From the NCBI GenBank assembly GCA_002292265.1, contig DBBQ01000056.1:96322-143569 (forward strand): a stretch of DNA of 47,248 nucleotides, in the 5' to 3' direction. The DNA is from Flavobacteriaceae bacterium UBA980. GTDB lineage: Bacteria; Bacteroidota; Bacteroidia; Flavobacteriales; Flavobacteriaceae. The position numbers and the translations under genes were made by a program. This document shows positions 1-8,837 of this stretch, one piece after another (the first letter of the stretch is position 1; each line of letters begins with the position of its first letter). The notes beneath the pieces were generated by a model. The model did no database searches, was not told the DNA's origin, and saw only the letters and a program-made list of their open reading frames with translations.

Positions 1-1740
1 GTGGAATATTTTGTTTCCTACTACGACTATTACCAACCCGAAGCCTACATTCCGACCACAGGTACCTATATCGAAAAAGACTTGTCCATCAATGAGGAGA
101 TCGAAAAACTTCGATTGAGCACAACCTCTTCCCTCCTTTCAGGACGAAGAGATGTATTGGTGGTCGCTTCTGTTTCTTGCCTGTATGGCATTGGAAACCC
201 TGCTGAATTTGAAAAGAACGTGATTGAATTGCAACGCGATCAGGTAATCTCTCGAACCCAGTTAATGCACCGTTTAGTTCAAAGTTTATATTCCCGCACT
301 ACAGCCGAATTCAGCAGAGGAAATTTTCGTGTATTGGGAGACATCATCGATGTTTTTCCAGGCTATGCCGATATTGCGTTTAAAATTCATTTTTTTGGCG
401 ATGAAATCGAGCTGATCGAAGCCTTTGATCCCATCAACAATCAAAAAATAGAACAGTACGATAAGGTCAATATCTACCCTGCCAACATTTTTGTCACCTC
501 ACCTGACATCCTCCAAAATGCGATCCATCAAATCCAAGACGATTTGGTCAAACAAGTGGATTACTTTAAAGAAGCAGGAAAGTTTTTGGAAGCCAAACGC
601 TTGGAAGAAAGAACTGAATTTGACTTGGAAATGATCCGAGAATTGGGCTACTGCTCGGGTATTGAGAATTATTCCCGCTATTTGGACGGCCGTGCTCCAG
701 GTACCCGCCCCTTTTGTCTTTTGGACTATTTCCCCAAAGACTTTTTGATGATCGTCGATGAAAGTCATGTCACCATTTCTCAAGTTCACGCCATGTACGG
801 CGGTGACCGCAGTAGAAAAGAAAATCTGGTGGAATACGGTTTTCGTTTGCCTGCAGCCATGGACAACCGCCCCTTAAAATTTGAAGAATTTGAAGCTTTG
901 CAAAATCAAGTACTTTATGTGAGTGCAACCCCAGCTGATTACGAATTGGAAAAAACAGAAGGTGCCTTTGTAGAACAAATCATTCGACCCACGGGACTGC
1001 TGGATCCTATAATTGAAGTACGTCCCAGTCAGGATCAAATTGACGACCTGATCGAAGAGATTCAACAACGCACCGAAAAAGACGAACGTACCTTGGTGAC
1101 CACCTTGACTAAACGCATGGCTGAAGAGCTGACCCAATACCTCAGTCGGGCACAAATTCGCTGTCGCTACATCCACAGTGATGTGGATACTTTGGAACGG
1201 GTAGAGATCATGCAGGACTTGCGTAAGGGAATTTTTGATGTACTGATCGGAGTCAACCTTTTAAGAGAAGGACTGGATTTACCCGAAGTTTCTTTAGTTG
1301 CGATTCTGGATGCGGACAAAGAAGGTTTTTTACGCTCCAACCGTTCGCTGACCCAAACCATGGGACGCGCAGCACGAAACGTTAACGGAAAAGCCATTAT
1401 GTATGCCGATACAGTTACCAAAAGCATGCAGAAAACCATAGACGAAACGAATTACCGCCGTGACAAACAAATGGCTTACAACAAAAAACACAAACTCACT
1501 CCTACAGCATTGAACAAATCACTGGACAGTGCTTTGGCAAAGAACTCTGTAGCAACACACGCCCAAGAATTAGAAGCACGGAAAGTTGCTGAGGAAGTAA
1601 ACCGCTATTTGACCAAACCCGAAATTGAAAAGAAAATTCGAGAAGTCCGAAAAGCCATGGAGCAAGCAGCAAAGTCGCTGGACTTTATCGAAGCAGCGAA
1701 ATACCGCGATGAAATCAAAAGTTTGCAGGAGCAGTTGTAA
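1..1740 (+). CDS. uvrB: UvrB, excinuclease ABC subunit B (5'-truncated by window edge)
   Basis: UvrB is the damage-verifying helicase-like subunit of nucleotide excision repair; it is loaded by UvrA and recruits UvrC. The frame is open from base 1 and begins inside the tyrosine-rich beta-hairpin (YYDYYQPEAY near residues 7-16). By comparison with full-length UvrB (about 660-675 residues), roughly 85 N-terminal residues including the Walker A motif lie upstream, so the leading gtg is probably an internal Val codon. Visible parts are the DEAD-like VDESH motif near 252-256, helicase motif V/VI (GVNLLREGLDLPEVS, then QTMGRAARN) near 418-460, and a C-terminal UVR motif ending EAAKYRDEIKSLQEQL, which is the UvrC contact. 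The stop is 12 bases before the next gene, so the two may be co-transcribed. Identification is firm. Confidence 0.97.
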   Translation: MEYFVSYYDYYQPEAYIPTTGTYIEKDLSINEEIEKLRLSTTSSLLSGRRDVLVVASVSCLYGIGNPAEFEKNVIELQRDQVISRTQLMHRLVQSLYSRTTAEFSRGNFRVLGDIIDVFPGYADIAFKIHFFGDEIELIEAFDPINNQKIEQYDKVNIYPANIFVTSPDILQNAIHQIQDDLVKQVDYFKEAGKFLEAKRLEERTEFDLEMIRELGYCSGIENYSRYLDGRAPGTRPFCLLDYFPKDFLMIVDESHVTISQVHAMYGGDRSRKENLVEYGFRLPAAMDNRPLKFEEFEALQNQVLYVSATPADYELEKTEGAFVEQIIRPTGLLDPIIEVRPSQDQIDDLIEEIQQRTEKDERTLVTTLTKRMAEELTQYLSRAQIRCRYIHSDVDTLERVEIMQDLRKGIFDVLIGVNLLREGLDLPEVSLVAILDADKEGFLRSNRSLTQTMGRAARNVNGKAIMYADTVTKSMQKTIDETNYRRDKQMAYNKKHKLTPTALNKSLDSALAKNSVATHAQELEARKVAEEVNRYLTKPEIEKKIREVRKAMEQAAKSLDFIEAAKYRDEIKSLQEQL

Positions 1741-1752
1741 ATTCCCCTAACT

Positions 1753-3240
1753 ATGAAAACAACCCCAAATTTATTGTTTTGTTTTTTTCTTTTGATCAAT
1801 TTTTCTATGCGTGGTCAAGAATTAAATGCAATCATTCTAGACAGTTTAAAACAAAATCCCATTCCCTTTGCCAGTATTTACTTAAAATCCGGGAGTGGTG
1901 TGGTGTCTAATGAAGAAGGGCGTTTTCGTTTGCAAGTGGATGCGAGCGAGACAACCGACTCTCTCTTTATTTCTTGTATGGGATATGAAACCCTCGGTTT
2001 ATCCCTACCCCAAGTGAAAGACAGTATATTTTACCTCACTCCCAAGGCCATTGAACTGAACTCTGTCATTTTAAGCAATAAACAACTGGATGTCAAACAG
2101 ATTTTAAAAGAAATTCAAAAAGACATCCCCCAAAAATATGAGTTGGGGTTGAGTAAAAAGAAAGTGTTTTTTAGAGAAACGGGATCCCAACGTTTTAAAT
2201 CCCTAGGTGTTAAAATCAAAAAAACCTCCATTCCTGAATTCAATCAAGGGTTTTGGGACGCTACCTTGAGTAAGGTACCTAGATACAACGAGTGGTATTT
2301 TGAACTGTTGGGTAATCTCAGCGGAGACTATACTAAGGAATCTCAAAAATTAGAATTGCTCAGGGCCTTGGAACTGGAAGACAAAGAGAAAAGCGCCATT
2401 TTTGAAAACATCGAAAAACTGTTTGATACGCTGTTAAAAGAAAACGTCAAAACCGATTCCTATTTTAAAGTCCGCTCGGGAATCATCGGAGGAAAAGTGG
2501 AGGCCGATGAAATCAACTCCAGTGCCAAAGACACCTTGACAGCTGAACAAAAAGTTCAAAAGAAAAAAGACGATTTTTTAAAATGGCGAAAAAGGGTGAT
2601 TCGCAATCTGATCGTTGGACTTTTTGATGAGGACGAACTCGATTTGACCCTCTTAAAAAAAGCTTCCAAATACACCTTTACCCAAACGGACTTTACCTAT
2701 ATAGGGGATACACCTGTTTATATTCTCGATTTTGAACCTGACGGAAATGCAGACTTTAAAGGAAAACTCTTTGTGGATGCAGATCGGCTGGCCTTGATCC
2801 GTTTGGAATATAAAAACATCCAGAACATTAGAGATTTTAGCCTGCTTGGAGTTTCCTTTAAAGAAGATTTACGGGAGGTTGTCATTCAGTTTAAAAAAAC
2901 AACTTCAGAGAAATACAGTTTGGAATACTTGGACATCAATTCCAGTTTTGAAGGAGGTTTTGACCGATCTCTGGTAATCACAGAAAAAAACAAAGTGGTG
3001 AAAGGCCGTAACAAACAAAACCAAATGAAAATGGACCTCAACGTGGTCAATAGAAACACCCAGCGCTATCAGCTCGTAGTTTTTGAAACCACACCTTTGG
3101 ACGAAGATGTTTTTAAAGCTTTGGAAGAAAAGGGGGAAATTCTTCCTGTTAATAAAACCACCTACGACCCTGAATTTTGGAAAAATTATAGCATTATTGA
3201 ACCCAATACAGCGATAAAAGCGTTTCGAGTTGAGAAATAA
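1753..3240 (+). CDS. Exported protein with carboxypeptidase-regulatory-like domain
   Basis: A 495-residue exported protein. Residues 1-21 form a signal peptide ending near MRGQ. Residues about 24-105 match the carboxypeptidase-D regulatory-like fold common at the N-termini of Bacteroidota envelope proteins (PIPFASIYLKSGSGVVSNEEGRF, a short strand pattern, then GYETLGLSLP). The remaining 390 residues are rich in charged residues and beta strands and resemble uncharacterised Bacteroidota proteins with this architecture; no catalytic motif is visible. A beta-rich stretch around 310-400 (TPVYILDFEPDGNADFKGKL) could be an outer-membrane-associated sheet. It starts 12 bases after uvrB and is followed after 31 bases by the hexosaminidase gene, so it could belong to that transcription unit. 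The function is not known. Confidence 0.85.
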   Translation: MKTTPNLLFCFFLLINFSMRGQELNAIILDSLKQNPIPFASIYLKSGSGVVSNEEGRFRLQVDASETTDSLFISCMGYETLGLSLPQVKDSIFYLTPKAIELNSVILSNKQLDVKQILKEIQKDIPQKYELGLSKKKVFFRETGSQRFKSLGVKIKKTSIPEFNQGFWDATLSKVPRYNEWYFELLGNLSGDYTKESQKLELLRALELEDKEKSAIFENIEKLFDTLLKENVKTDSYFKVRSGIIGGKVEADEINSSAKDTLTAEQKVQKKKDDFLKWRKRVIRNLIVGLFDEDELDLTLLKKASKYTFTQTDFTYIGDTPVYILDFEPDGNADFKGKLFVDADRLALIRLEYKNIQNIRDFSLLGVSFKEDLREVVIQFKKTTSEKYSLEYLDINSSFEGGFDRSLVITEKNKVVKGRNKQNQMKMDLNVVNRNTQRYQLVVFETTPLDEDVFKALEEKGEILPVNKTTYDPEFWKNYSIIEPNTAIKAFRVEK

Positions 3241-3271
3241 AAAAATCTTATTTTAGTACAAAACATTTTGA

Positions 3272-5773
3272 ATGAAAACACACCACCTGTTCTTTTTATC
3301 GCTTTTTGTTATTACAGCGTGTCAAAAACCCAAAGAGAATACTTCTCAGCTTCAATTTACAATCGATGCCTTTGATGTGGCTCAGGATCAAATGGAGGTC
3401 ACTTTCGAGGTCACCAATCCTTCTGAGGATGTCTGGCAAGGAGGACAATGGACCTTGCATTGGAATCAGTTTAGTGGCGTGTTACAACAAGAAAGGCTCC
3501 CTGAGGGCATTCATATTGTCCCCACCAAAAATAGTCAGTATTGGCAGTTGCATTTTGGTTCTTCCTATAGTCTTAACCCGGGAGAAACATTAAAATTTTC
3601 TGCTCTTCAAACAGGAATTATGCCACGGCTGGTCATGGGGCCCATTGGATTTTTTGTACATAATGCGAGTCAGGAGAAACTGTATGATCTAGAGAGTCAA
3701 ATCCATTGGGAAAAGGCTCCTGGGGTTTCTGACCTCAACCTCCCTACTGCAGCTGATCGTTATGCGACTTATGAAGGCATTACTCCACTCCCAAAAAAAG
3801 ACCTCCACTGGGTACTCCCTACTCCTCAAAAAATAGAATTACAAAACGACTACCGACCGTTTCCCACCACTTTAAGCATTGACTTTGGAGTGTTTCAAGA
3901 ACAGGCTGCTTTTCTAAGTGAACGGATGCAGCAAGGATTGGATTTTTCGTTGACTACAAATTCAGAAAAAGCTCAAATTCAAATTCAAAAAAACAGCACC
4001 TTGGAAGAAGAGGCCTATCAGTTGGTCATCGGTCAGGAAAACATCACGATTGCAGCTTCAGGCTACAGTGGCTTGTTTTATGGTATGGGGTCCCTCTACC
4101 AGATTTTAATTCATGCTCAAAGGGAAGGCAATGGCGTTCCCTTGTTACAGATCGAAGATGCTCCTCGTTTTGGACATCGCGGTTTTATGTTGGATTTGTC
4201 TCGGAACTACACTCCCAAAGAAAAAATTCTGGAAATCCTGGATTATATGGCGTATTACAAACTCAACCTTTTTGATCTAAAGCTTTCCGATGACGAAGGC
4301 TGGCGCATTGAAATTCCGGGTTTGGAAGAGTTAACTGAAATTGGAAGCAAACGCGGCTTTACTCAGGACGAAAAGGATCGATTACTGCCCATGTACGGGT
4401 CGGGTTCTGGAGAAAAAGAAAGTCAAGGTAGTGGCTACCTCACACGAACAGATTTTATAGAAATTCTACAAGCCGCAACACAGAGAAATATTCGTGTCGT
4501 GCCTCAGATTAGTTTTCCCTCACACGCTCGGGCAGCAGTGGTAGCGATGAAAGCACGCTACGAAAATTTACTCGAAAAAGGAGAGGTGGAAGCTGCCAAC
4601 GAATACCGACTGCACGATCCCAACGATCAAAGCGACTATACCTCTGCGCAATTGTTTAAAGACAATACCATTTGCATCTGCGATCCCAGTGCTTTTCGTT
4701 TTTTTGAAAAAGTCTTTGACGAAATCAAAGCCATGTACACTGAGGCAGACTTACCGATGAAGACCTATAATATTGGAGCCGATGAGTTGCCCTATGGCGT
4801 TTGGCAAAAATCGCCCCTTTGTGAAGACTACATAAAAAAATCTAATGAAATAAACACCTATCAGGACCTTTATGACGCCAGTGTAAAACGCTTAAATAAG
4901 ATTGTTACTGCCTCGGGAGTGCAAATGGCAGGTTGGGAAGATGTACTCTTGTCCCACAGTGAAAAAAGTCAGTCGGAAATAGAGGTCAATAAAAATTTGA
5001 TGGATTTAGATTTTATCCCCAGTGTTTGGAACAATACTTGGGGCGGCGGAAGAGAAGATATGATTTACAAACTCGCCAATATGGGTTTTAAATCTGTAAT
5101 GAGCAATTCCTCTGCCTTTTACTTCGACATGACCGATGACATGGATATGGAAAACCCCGGCTTGAGTTGGTCCGGTTATGTGAATTATAAAGACGGTTGG
5201 GGTACGGAACCCTTGGATGTATTTGCCAATAAGGTAAAACTCAAGAGCTTGGGAATTGATACGAAAGATTTGAAAAACAAAGTGAAATTACAAGAAAAAG
5301 CGAAATCCAACTTCCTTGGGATTCAATCTCAATTGTGGACGGAAACTGCAGCCAATGCTTACGAATTTGACCGGATGTTGATGCCGAACCTCATTGTTTT
5401 TTCCGAACGGGCGTGGAGTTCTAAAGAACCTTGGATAGAAAATACCTCTGCAGAATTACAGGAGCCTGAATTGACTACCCGCTGGAACACTTTTGTAAAT
5501 ACCGTGGGGCAACGCCATCTCCCCTTTTTATCAAGCGCTTACAGCCAACTTCTATATGATCTGCCAAAACCAGGAGCAGTGGTGGAAGAAGGGATACTCC
5601 GCATTCGACAACAATTCCCTGGACTAGAAATTCGATTTAGTCGAGATGGCACTACCCCTACTCGTTTGGATGAAAAATATACTACTGCTTTAGAAATAAG
5701 CCCTTCAGACCAAATTGTGGTACGTACTTTTGACCCCAACGGAAGAGGTGGAAATCCTATCCAAGTGAACTAA
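3272..5773 (+). CDS. Family 20 glycoside hydrolase (beta-N-acetylhexosaminidase), lipoprotein
   Basis: Predicted to release terminal beta-linked GlcNAc or GalNAc from chitin oligomers, peptidoglycan fragments or glycans by substrate-assisted catalysis. The 833-residue protein starts with a lipoprotein signal (ITAC, Cys17). Next is an N-terminal chitobiase-type carbohydrate-binding domain (about 25-150), a GH20 N-domain (about 175-295) and the TIM barrel from GHRGFMLDLSRNYTP onward, with the SDDEGWRIEI strand typical of the family. The catalytic pair is Asp504-Glu505 in NIGADELP; most family members have HxGGDE here, so the preceding His-x-Gly-Gly is altered while the acids are kept. A C-terminal chitobiase-like domain (about 760-833, RFSRDGTTPT) closes it. 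The stop codon abuts the start of the acetyltransferase-like gene, suggesting joint use of amino sugars. Confidence 0.94.
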   Translation: MKTHHLFFLSLFVITACQKPKENTSQLQFTIDAFDVAQDQMEVTFEVTNPSEDVWQGGQWTLHWNQFSGVLQQERLPEGIHIVPTKNSQYWQLHFGSSYSLNPGETLKFSALQTGIMPRLVMGPIGFFVHNASQEKLYDLESQIHWEKAPGVSDLNLPTAADRYATYEGITPLPKKDLHWVLPTPQKIELQNDYRPFPTTLSIDFGVFQEQAAFLSERMQQGLDFSLTTNSEKAQIQIQKNSTLEEEAYQLVIGQENITIAASGYSGLFYGMGSLYQILIHAQREGNGVPLLQIEDAPRFGHRGFMLDLSRNYTPKEKILEILDYMAYYKLNLFDLKLSDDEGWRIEIPGLEELTEIGSKRGFTQDEKDRLLPMYGSGSGEKESQGSGYLTRTDFIEILQAATQRNIRVVPQISFPSHARAAVVAMKARYENLLEKGEVEAANEYRLHDPNDQSDYTSAQLFKDNTICICDPSAFRFFEKVFDEIKAMYTEADLPMKTYNIGADELPYGVWQKSPLCEDYIKKSNEINTYQDLYDASVKRLNKIVTASGVQMAGWEDVLLSHSEKSQSEIEVNKNLMDLDFIPSVWNNTWGGGREDMIYKLANMGFKSVMSNSSAFYFDMTDDMDMENPGLSWSGYVNYKDGWGTEPLDVFANKVKLKSLGIDTKDLKNKVKLQEKAKSNFLGIQSQLWTETAANAYEFDRMLMPNLIVFSERAWSSKEPWIENTSAELQEPELTTRWNTFVNTVGQRHLPFLSSAYSQLLYDLPKPGAVVEEGILRIRQQFPGLEIRFSRDGTTPTRLDEKYTTALEISPSDQIVVRTFDPNGRGGNPIQVN

Positions 5774-6877
5774 ATGAAAAATCTTGAAAACAAACGCTTA
5801 CACGCGTTGGATTTTGTAAGAGGGCTGACCATCATCCTGATGATCATTGTCAATACACCCGGCTCCTGGAGTCATGTGTATGCTCCTTTACTTCACGCCG
5901 AATGGAATGGAATAACCCCTACAGACTATGTTTTTCCCTCCTTTCTGTTTATTGTTGGTGTTTCCATAGCCCTTTCTTTTAGCAGACAAAAAGAGCAGGG
6001 AAAAAACCGTACTGAGATGACCAAAAAAGTCTTGCTTCGCTCAGTAAAGATTTATGCGGTAGGCATTTTTTTGTGGTTGTGGCCCAGTTTTAACTTTGAA
6101 GGCATCCGATGGGTAGGGGTTCTCCCTCGTATCGCCTTTGTCTATTTAGCCTGTGCACTTCTATTTTTATACACCTCTCGCAAAGTACAATTGTACCTCG
6201 GAATCACCCTATTATTCTTTTATTGGATTGTCATGGCGTATGTTCCTGTCCCCGGTACAGGAGTACCTGATTTGAGCGTCCCAGAAAAAAACTGGGCCCA
6301 TTATCTCGACAACCTACTACTCCCCGGTAGGCTTTGGAAACACACTTGGGATCCTGAAGGCATCCTCAGTACGCTTCCTGCCATTGCTACGGGTTTAATG
6401 GGTATGATGGCGGGATATCTCCTGCTGAAAAAAGAGGAGTTGAGCCACAGGGTCAATCAGTTGTTCTTTTTCGGATTTCTCTTGCTTTTTTCAGGGGATG
6501 TCATGCAATGGTTTTTCCCCTTAAACAAAAACCTGTGGAGCTCTTCCTTTAGCCTTTTTATGGGAGGTGTGAGTGCTTTGACACTGGCTGCCGCAGTCTA
6601 TGTTTTTGACTTGAAAAAAATGAAATTCCGATCCCAATTCGCCCATGTGTTTGGCGTCAACTCGATTTTTGCCTATGCACTTTCAAGCCTACTTACCGTT
6701 GTGTTTTACAGTTCCAAATGGTGGGGTATTGCATTTAATCAAGAATTTATGGGACTTTGGGAGCGCCTCGGCTTTCCCTTAAAATTGGGGTCTTTACTCT
6801 ATGCACTGTGTTATGTGTTCATCCTATGGATTCCGACCTACTACTTATTCAAGAAAAAAATCTTTATCAAGTTGTAA
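5774..6877 (+). CDS. NagX/HGSNAT-type membrane acyltransferase (DUF5009-like)
   Basis: A 367-residue polytopic inner-membrane protein with about ten hydrophobic segments. The N-terminus (RLHALDFVRGLTIILMIIVN) and the following TPTDYVFPSFLFIVGVSIALSFSR are hallmarks of the family containing human heparan-alpha-glucosaminide N-acetyltransferase and bacterial NagX, which are linked to amino-sugar metabolism. The ATG directly follows the TAA of the GH20 gene with no spacing, so the two are almost certainly translated from one message. This supports a role in handling or transporting GlcNAc-type products across the inner membrane. The exact reaction in bacteria is not settled, and I infer only a GlcNAc-related function. 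Confidence 0.87.
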   Translation: MKNLENKRLHALDFVRGLTIILMIIVNTPGSWSHVYAPLLHAEWNGITPTDYVFPSFLFIVGVSIALSFSRQKEQGKNRTEMTKKVLLRSVKIYAVGIFLWLWPSFNFEGIRWVGVLPRIAFVYLACALLFLYTSRKVQLYLGITLLFFYWIVMAYVPVPGTGVPDLSVPEKNWAHYLDNLLLPGRLWKHTWDPEGILSTLPAIATGLMGMMAGYLLLKKEELSHRVNQLFFFGFLLLFSGDVMQWFFPLNKNLWSSSFSLFMGGVSALTLAAAVYVFDLKKMKFRSQFAHVFGVNSIFAYALSSLLTVVFYSSKWWGIAFNQEFMGLWERLGFPLKLGSLLYALCYVFILWIPTYYLFKKKIFIKL

Positions 6878-6906
6878 AAAAAAATCGGTCTCCGAAGAGA
6901 CCGATT
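6876..6906 (-). terminator. Rho-independent terminator of the small heat-shock gene, UUCG loop
   Basis: On the minus strand the sequence reads AATCGGTCTC, then TTCG, then GAGACCGATT, followed by a run of T. This is a perfect 10-base-pair stem capped by a C(UUCG)G tetraloop, an exceptionally stable loop. It lies between the convergent acetyltransferase and hsp20 genes. The T tract is only on the minus-strand side, so it serves hsp20; the plus-strand side lacks a good U run. Confidence 0.9.
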
Positions 6907-6932
6907 CAAACAAAAACAAATAATTGATTTGC

Positions 6933-7355
6933 TTATCGGATTTTAATAAGCTTTTTGGGCTGTGGCAAAGCTTCTTTGCGTTTCGGCAAACGAAGTTGCA
7001 ACACCCCATCCGAATACTGCGCCTCAATATTTGAAGGGTCTACACTCTCTGGAATAGTGAAGGTTCTTTTAAAACTGTTGTAGCTAAACTCACGTCGTGT
7101 GAATTTTCCTTTTTCAGTGACTTGTTCCTCCTCTAGAGAAGAAGAAATGGAAAGCAATCCGTCTTCTACTTCAATTTCAAAATCACTTTTTTTCATACCC
7201 GGTACCGCAAGCTCAATTTCAAATTGGGCTTCTAAATCTTTAATATTTACTGCGGGTAAAGTAGTAGAACCAGGCGTTTTTAAATTCCAATCTTGATTGA
7301 TAAAATCATCGATTAAAGAGGGGAAAAACGGGGCTTGTTTACGTATTAAATTCAT
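6933..7355 (-). CDS. Small heat-shock protein, Hsp20/alpha-crystallin family
   Basis: A 140-residue ATP-independent holdase chaperone expected to oligomerise in the cytoplasm and bind unfolding proteins. The N-terminal arm (about 1-30; FFPSLIDDFINQDW) is followed by the alpha-crystallin domain (about 35-128). That domain includes the family pattern PGMKKSDFEIEVEDGLLSIS and the conserved SDGVLQLRLPK strand, then a short basic tail (KKLIKIR) holding the I-x-I-type element that docks neighbouring subunits. It is monocistronic, with its own terminator and a candidate promoter overlapping the end of the sucC hairpin. Length and motifs are normal for the family. Confidence 0.95.
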   Translation of the reverse strand: MNLIRKQAPFFPSLIDDFINQDWNLKTPGSTTLPAVNIKDLEAQFEIELAVPGMKKSDFEIEVEDGLLSISSSLEEEQVTEKGKFTRREFSYNSFKRTFTIPESVDPSNIEAQYSDGVLQLRLPKRKEALPQPKKLIKIR

Positions 7356-7401
7356 AATCTATTATTTTAAGGTTAACAATTTTTTGTTGTCTTCCTTAAA
7401 G

Positions 7402-7433
7402 CAAAATCAAGACCAACTACGATTTTTGCCAAA
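7402..7433 (-). promoter_or_regulatory. Candidate hsp20 promoter
   Basis: On the minus strand a TTTG (7433-7430) is separated by 20 bases from TGATTTTG (7409-7402), close to the Bacteroidota consensus TTTG-N19-TAnnTTTG with one mismatch (TG for TA). It lies about 47 bases before the hsp20 ATG. The TTTG falls within the T run after the sucC hairpin. This is a motif match only. Confidence 0.4.
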
Positions 7434-7465
7434 ATGTCAGCTAATTTTAGAAAATAACTGACATT
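7433..7465 (-). terminator. Hairpin downstream of sucC, probable terminator
   Basis: The minus strand reads AATGTCAG then an AT-rich middle then CTGACATT, followed by TTTGG. The middle also pairs with one mismatch and one G-T pair, giving about 15 pairs around a three-base loop. It begins 7 bases after the sucC stop. The T run is short, so strength is uncertain. Confidence 0.6.
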
Positions 7466-7471
7466 ATGTCT

Positions 7472-8665
7472 TTACGAAATAGCTTCTTGTACTTTATCTG
7501 CAGCTTCTTGAAAGGCCGTGGCCGATAGCACATTCAATCCTGAGGAGTCGATCAATTCCTTAGCAATATCGGCATTGGTTCCCTGTAAGCGGACAATAAT
7601 AGGCACTTTGATGGCATCGCCCATGTTTTTGTAGGCGTCTACAATTCCTTGAGCGACGCGGTCACAACGTACGATTCCTCCAAAAATATTGACTAAAATA
7701 GCTTTGACATCTGGATCTTTTAAAATCAAACGAAAGGCTGTTTCTACTCGAGCGGCATCTGCAGTTCCTCCCACATCGAGGAAGTTTGCAGGATCTCCTC
7801 CAGCTTGTTTGATCAAATCCATGGTTGCCATAGCGAGACCCGCACCGTTGACCATGCAACCTACATTCCCATCCAGGTCCACATAATTTAACCCTACCTC
7901 GCGTGCTTCCACCTCAACTGGGTTCTCTTCACTCAGGTCTCGTAAAGCTTCAAAGTCTTTGTGACGGAAAAGGCTGTTGTCGTCTAAAGTTACTTTGGCA
8001 TCTACTGCGACAATACGATCGTCTGAAGTTTTTAAGACGGGATTGATTTCAAACAGAGAAGCATCGGAACCCAAATAGGCTTTGTATAAGGCTGTGACGA
8101 ATTTGGTCATGTCTTTAAAAGCAGCTCCTGAAAGGCCTAAATTAAAGGCCACTTTTCGAGCTTGAAAAGACTGCAAGCCTAGGGCAGGATCTACTTCTTC
8201 AGTAAAAATCAAATGAGGTGTAGCTTCCGCAACGGCTTCAATGTCCATTCCTCCTTCTGTAGAGTACATAATCATGTTTTTGCCCGTTGCGCGATTCAAA
8301 AGAACAGAAATATAAAACTCACTAGGCTCTGAGGCTCCAGGGTAATACACATCTTCGGCAACCAAGACTTGGTTTACTTTCTTCCCTTCTGGCGGGGTTT
8401 GTGGAGTGATAAGTTGCATGCCGATAATTTCTCCAGCTATGGTTTCGAGCTCTTCTAAACTTTTCGCCAATTTAACACCACCGCCTTTTCCGCGTCCCCC
8501 AGCGTGGATTTGCGCTTTGACTACATGCCAAGAAGTTCCGGTTGTTTCTGTCAGTTCTTTTCCCGCTGCTATTGCTTCCGAAGCTGTTTTGGCTACAATA
8601 CCACGTTGAATGGTAACTCCAAAACTGGCCAATAATTCTTTTCCTTGATATTCGTGTAAATTCAT
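7472..8665 (-). CDS. sucC: Succinyl-CoA synthetase beta subunit (ADP-forming)
   Basis: SucC binds nucleotide and, with the SucD alpha subunit, interconverts succinyl-CoA and succinate with substrate-level ATP formation in the citric acid cycle. The 397-residue length is typical. The N-terminus MNLHEYQGKELLASFGV and the ATP-grasp region (about 1-235; VKAQIHAGGRGKGGGVKLAK near 50, FEINPV and AVDAKVTLDD near 205-230) are diagnostic. The C-terminal CoA-ligase-type domain contains NFLDVGGTADAARV and VNIFGGIVRCDRVAQGI. No sucD is adjacent; in many Flavobacteriia it lies elsewhere. The gene stands alone between its terminator hairpin and the divergent lysA promoter region. Confidence 0.97.
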   Translation of the reverse strand: MNLHEYQGKELLASFGVTIQRGIVAKTASEAIAAGKELTETTGTSWHVVKAQIHAGGRGKGGGVKLAKSLEELETIAGEIIGMQLITPQTPPEGKKVNQVLVAEDVYYPGASEPSEFYISVLLNRATGKNMIMYSTEGGMDIEAVAEATPHLIFTEEVDPALGLQSFQARKVAFNLGLSGAAFKDMTKFVTALYKAYLGSDASLFEINPVLKTSDDRIVAVDAKVTLDDNSLFRHKDFEALRDLSEENPVEVEAREVGLNYVDLDGNVGCMVNGAGLAMATMDLIKQAGGDPANFLDVGGTADAARVETAFRLILKDPDVKAILVNIFGGIVRCDRVAQGIVDAYKNMGDAIKVPIIVRLQGTNADIAKELIDSSGLNVLSATAFQEAADKVQEAIS

Positions 8666-8688
8666 AAGTCTTTTCTAAAATCTATCTG

Positions 8689-8696
8689 CAAAAATA
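8689..8696 (-). promoter_or_regulatory. Candidate -7 box of the sucC promoter
   Basis: The minus strand carries TATTTTTG, a full match to TAnnTTTG, 24 bases before the sucC ATG. A good TTTG at the usual spacing upstream is absent (only TTTC-like bases at about 22), so support is partial. Confidence 0.35.
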
Positions 8697-8740
8697 ATCA
8701 AACCGAAGCGGAATGTTGAAAGGATGGAATTAAAACTTTT

Positions 8741-8754
8741 GTTATATATATAAC
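8741..8754. repeat. 14-base perfect palindrome in the sucC-lysA divergent region
   Basis: GTTATATATATAAC is its own reverse complement. It sits about midway between the two divergent genes, upstream of both promoter candidates, and is a possible operator for a dimeric regulator. Because it is entirely AT-rich in its core, chance is also plausible. Confidence 0.3.
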
Positions 8755-8789
8755 ATTATTTTAAATTTTGATGCAGAAAGGGGGTTTCC

Positions 8790-8820
8790 TTTGCGCTATC
8801 GGTTTTACTCCCTATTTTTG
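8790..8820 (+). promoter_or_regulatory. lysA promoter, Bacteroidota sigma-type
   Basis: TTTG at 8790-8793, exactly 19 bases, then TATTTTTG at 8813-8820. This matches the known Bacteroidota housekeeping promoter TTTG-N19-TAnnTTTG at every defined position. The lysA ATG is at 8838, leaving a leader of roughly 10 bases if initiation is a few bases after the -7 box. Confidence 0.75.
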
Positions 8821-8837
8821 AGCCAACAAATAAGATT

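Noticed and set aside
1..3. GTG at the first base as uvrB start
   Set aside because: The protein lacks about 85 N-terminal residues including the Walker A motif; the codon is most likely an internal valine at the window edge.
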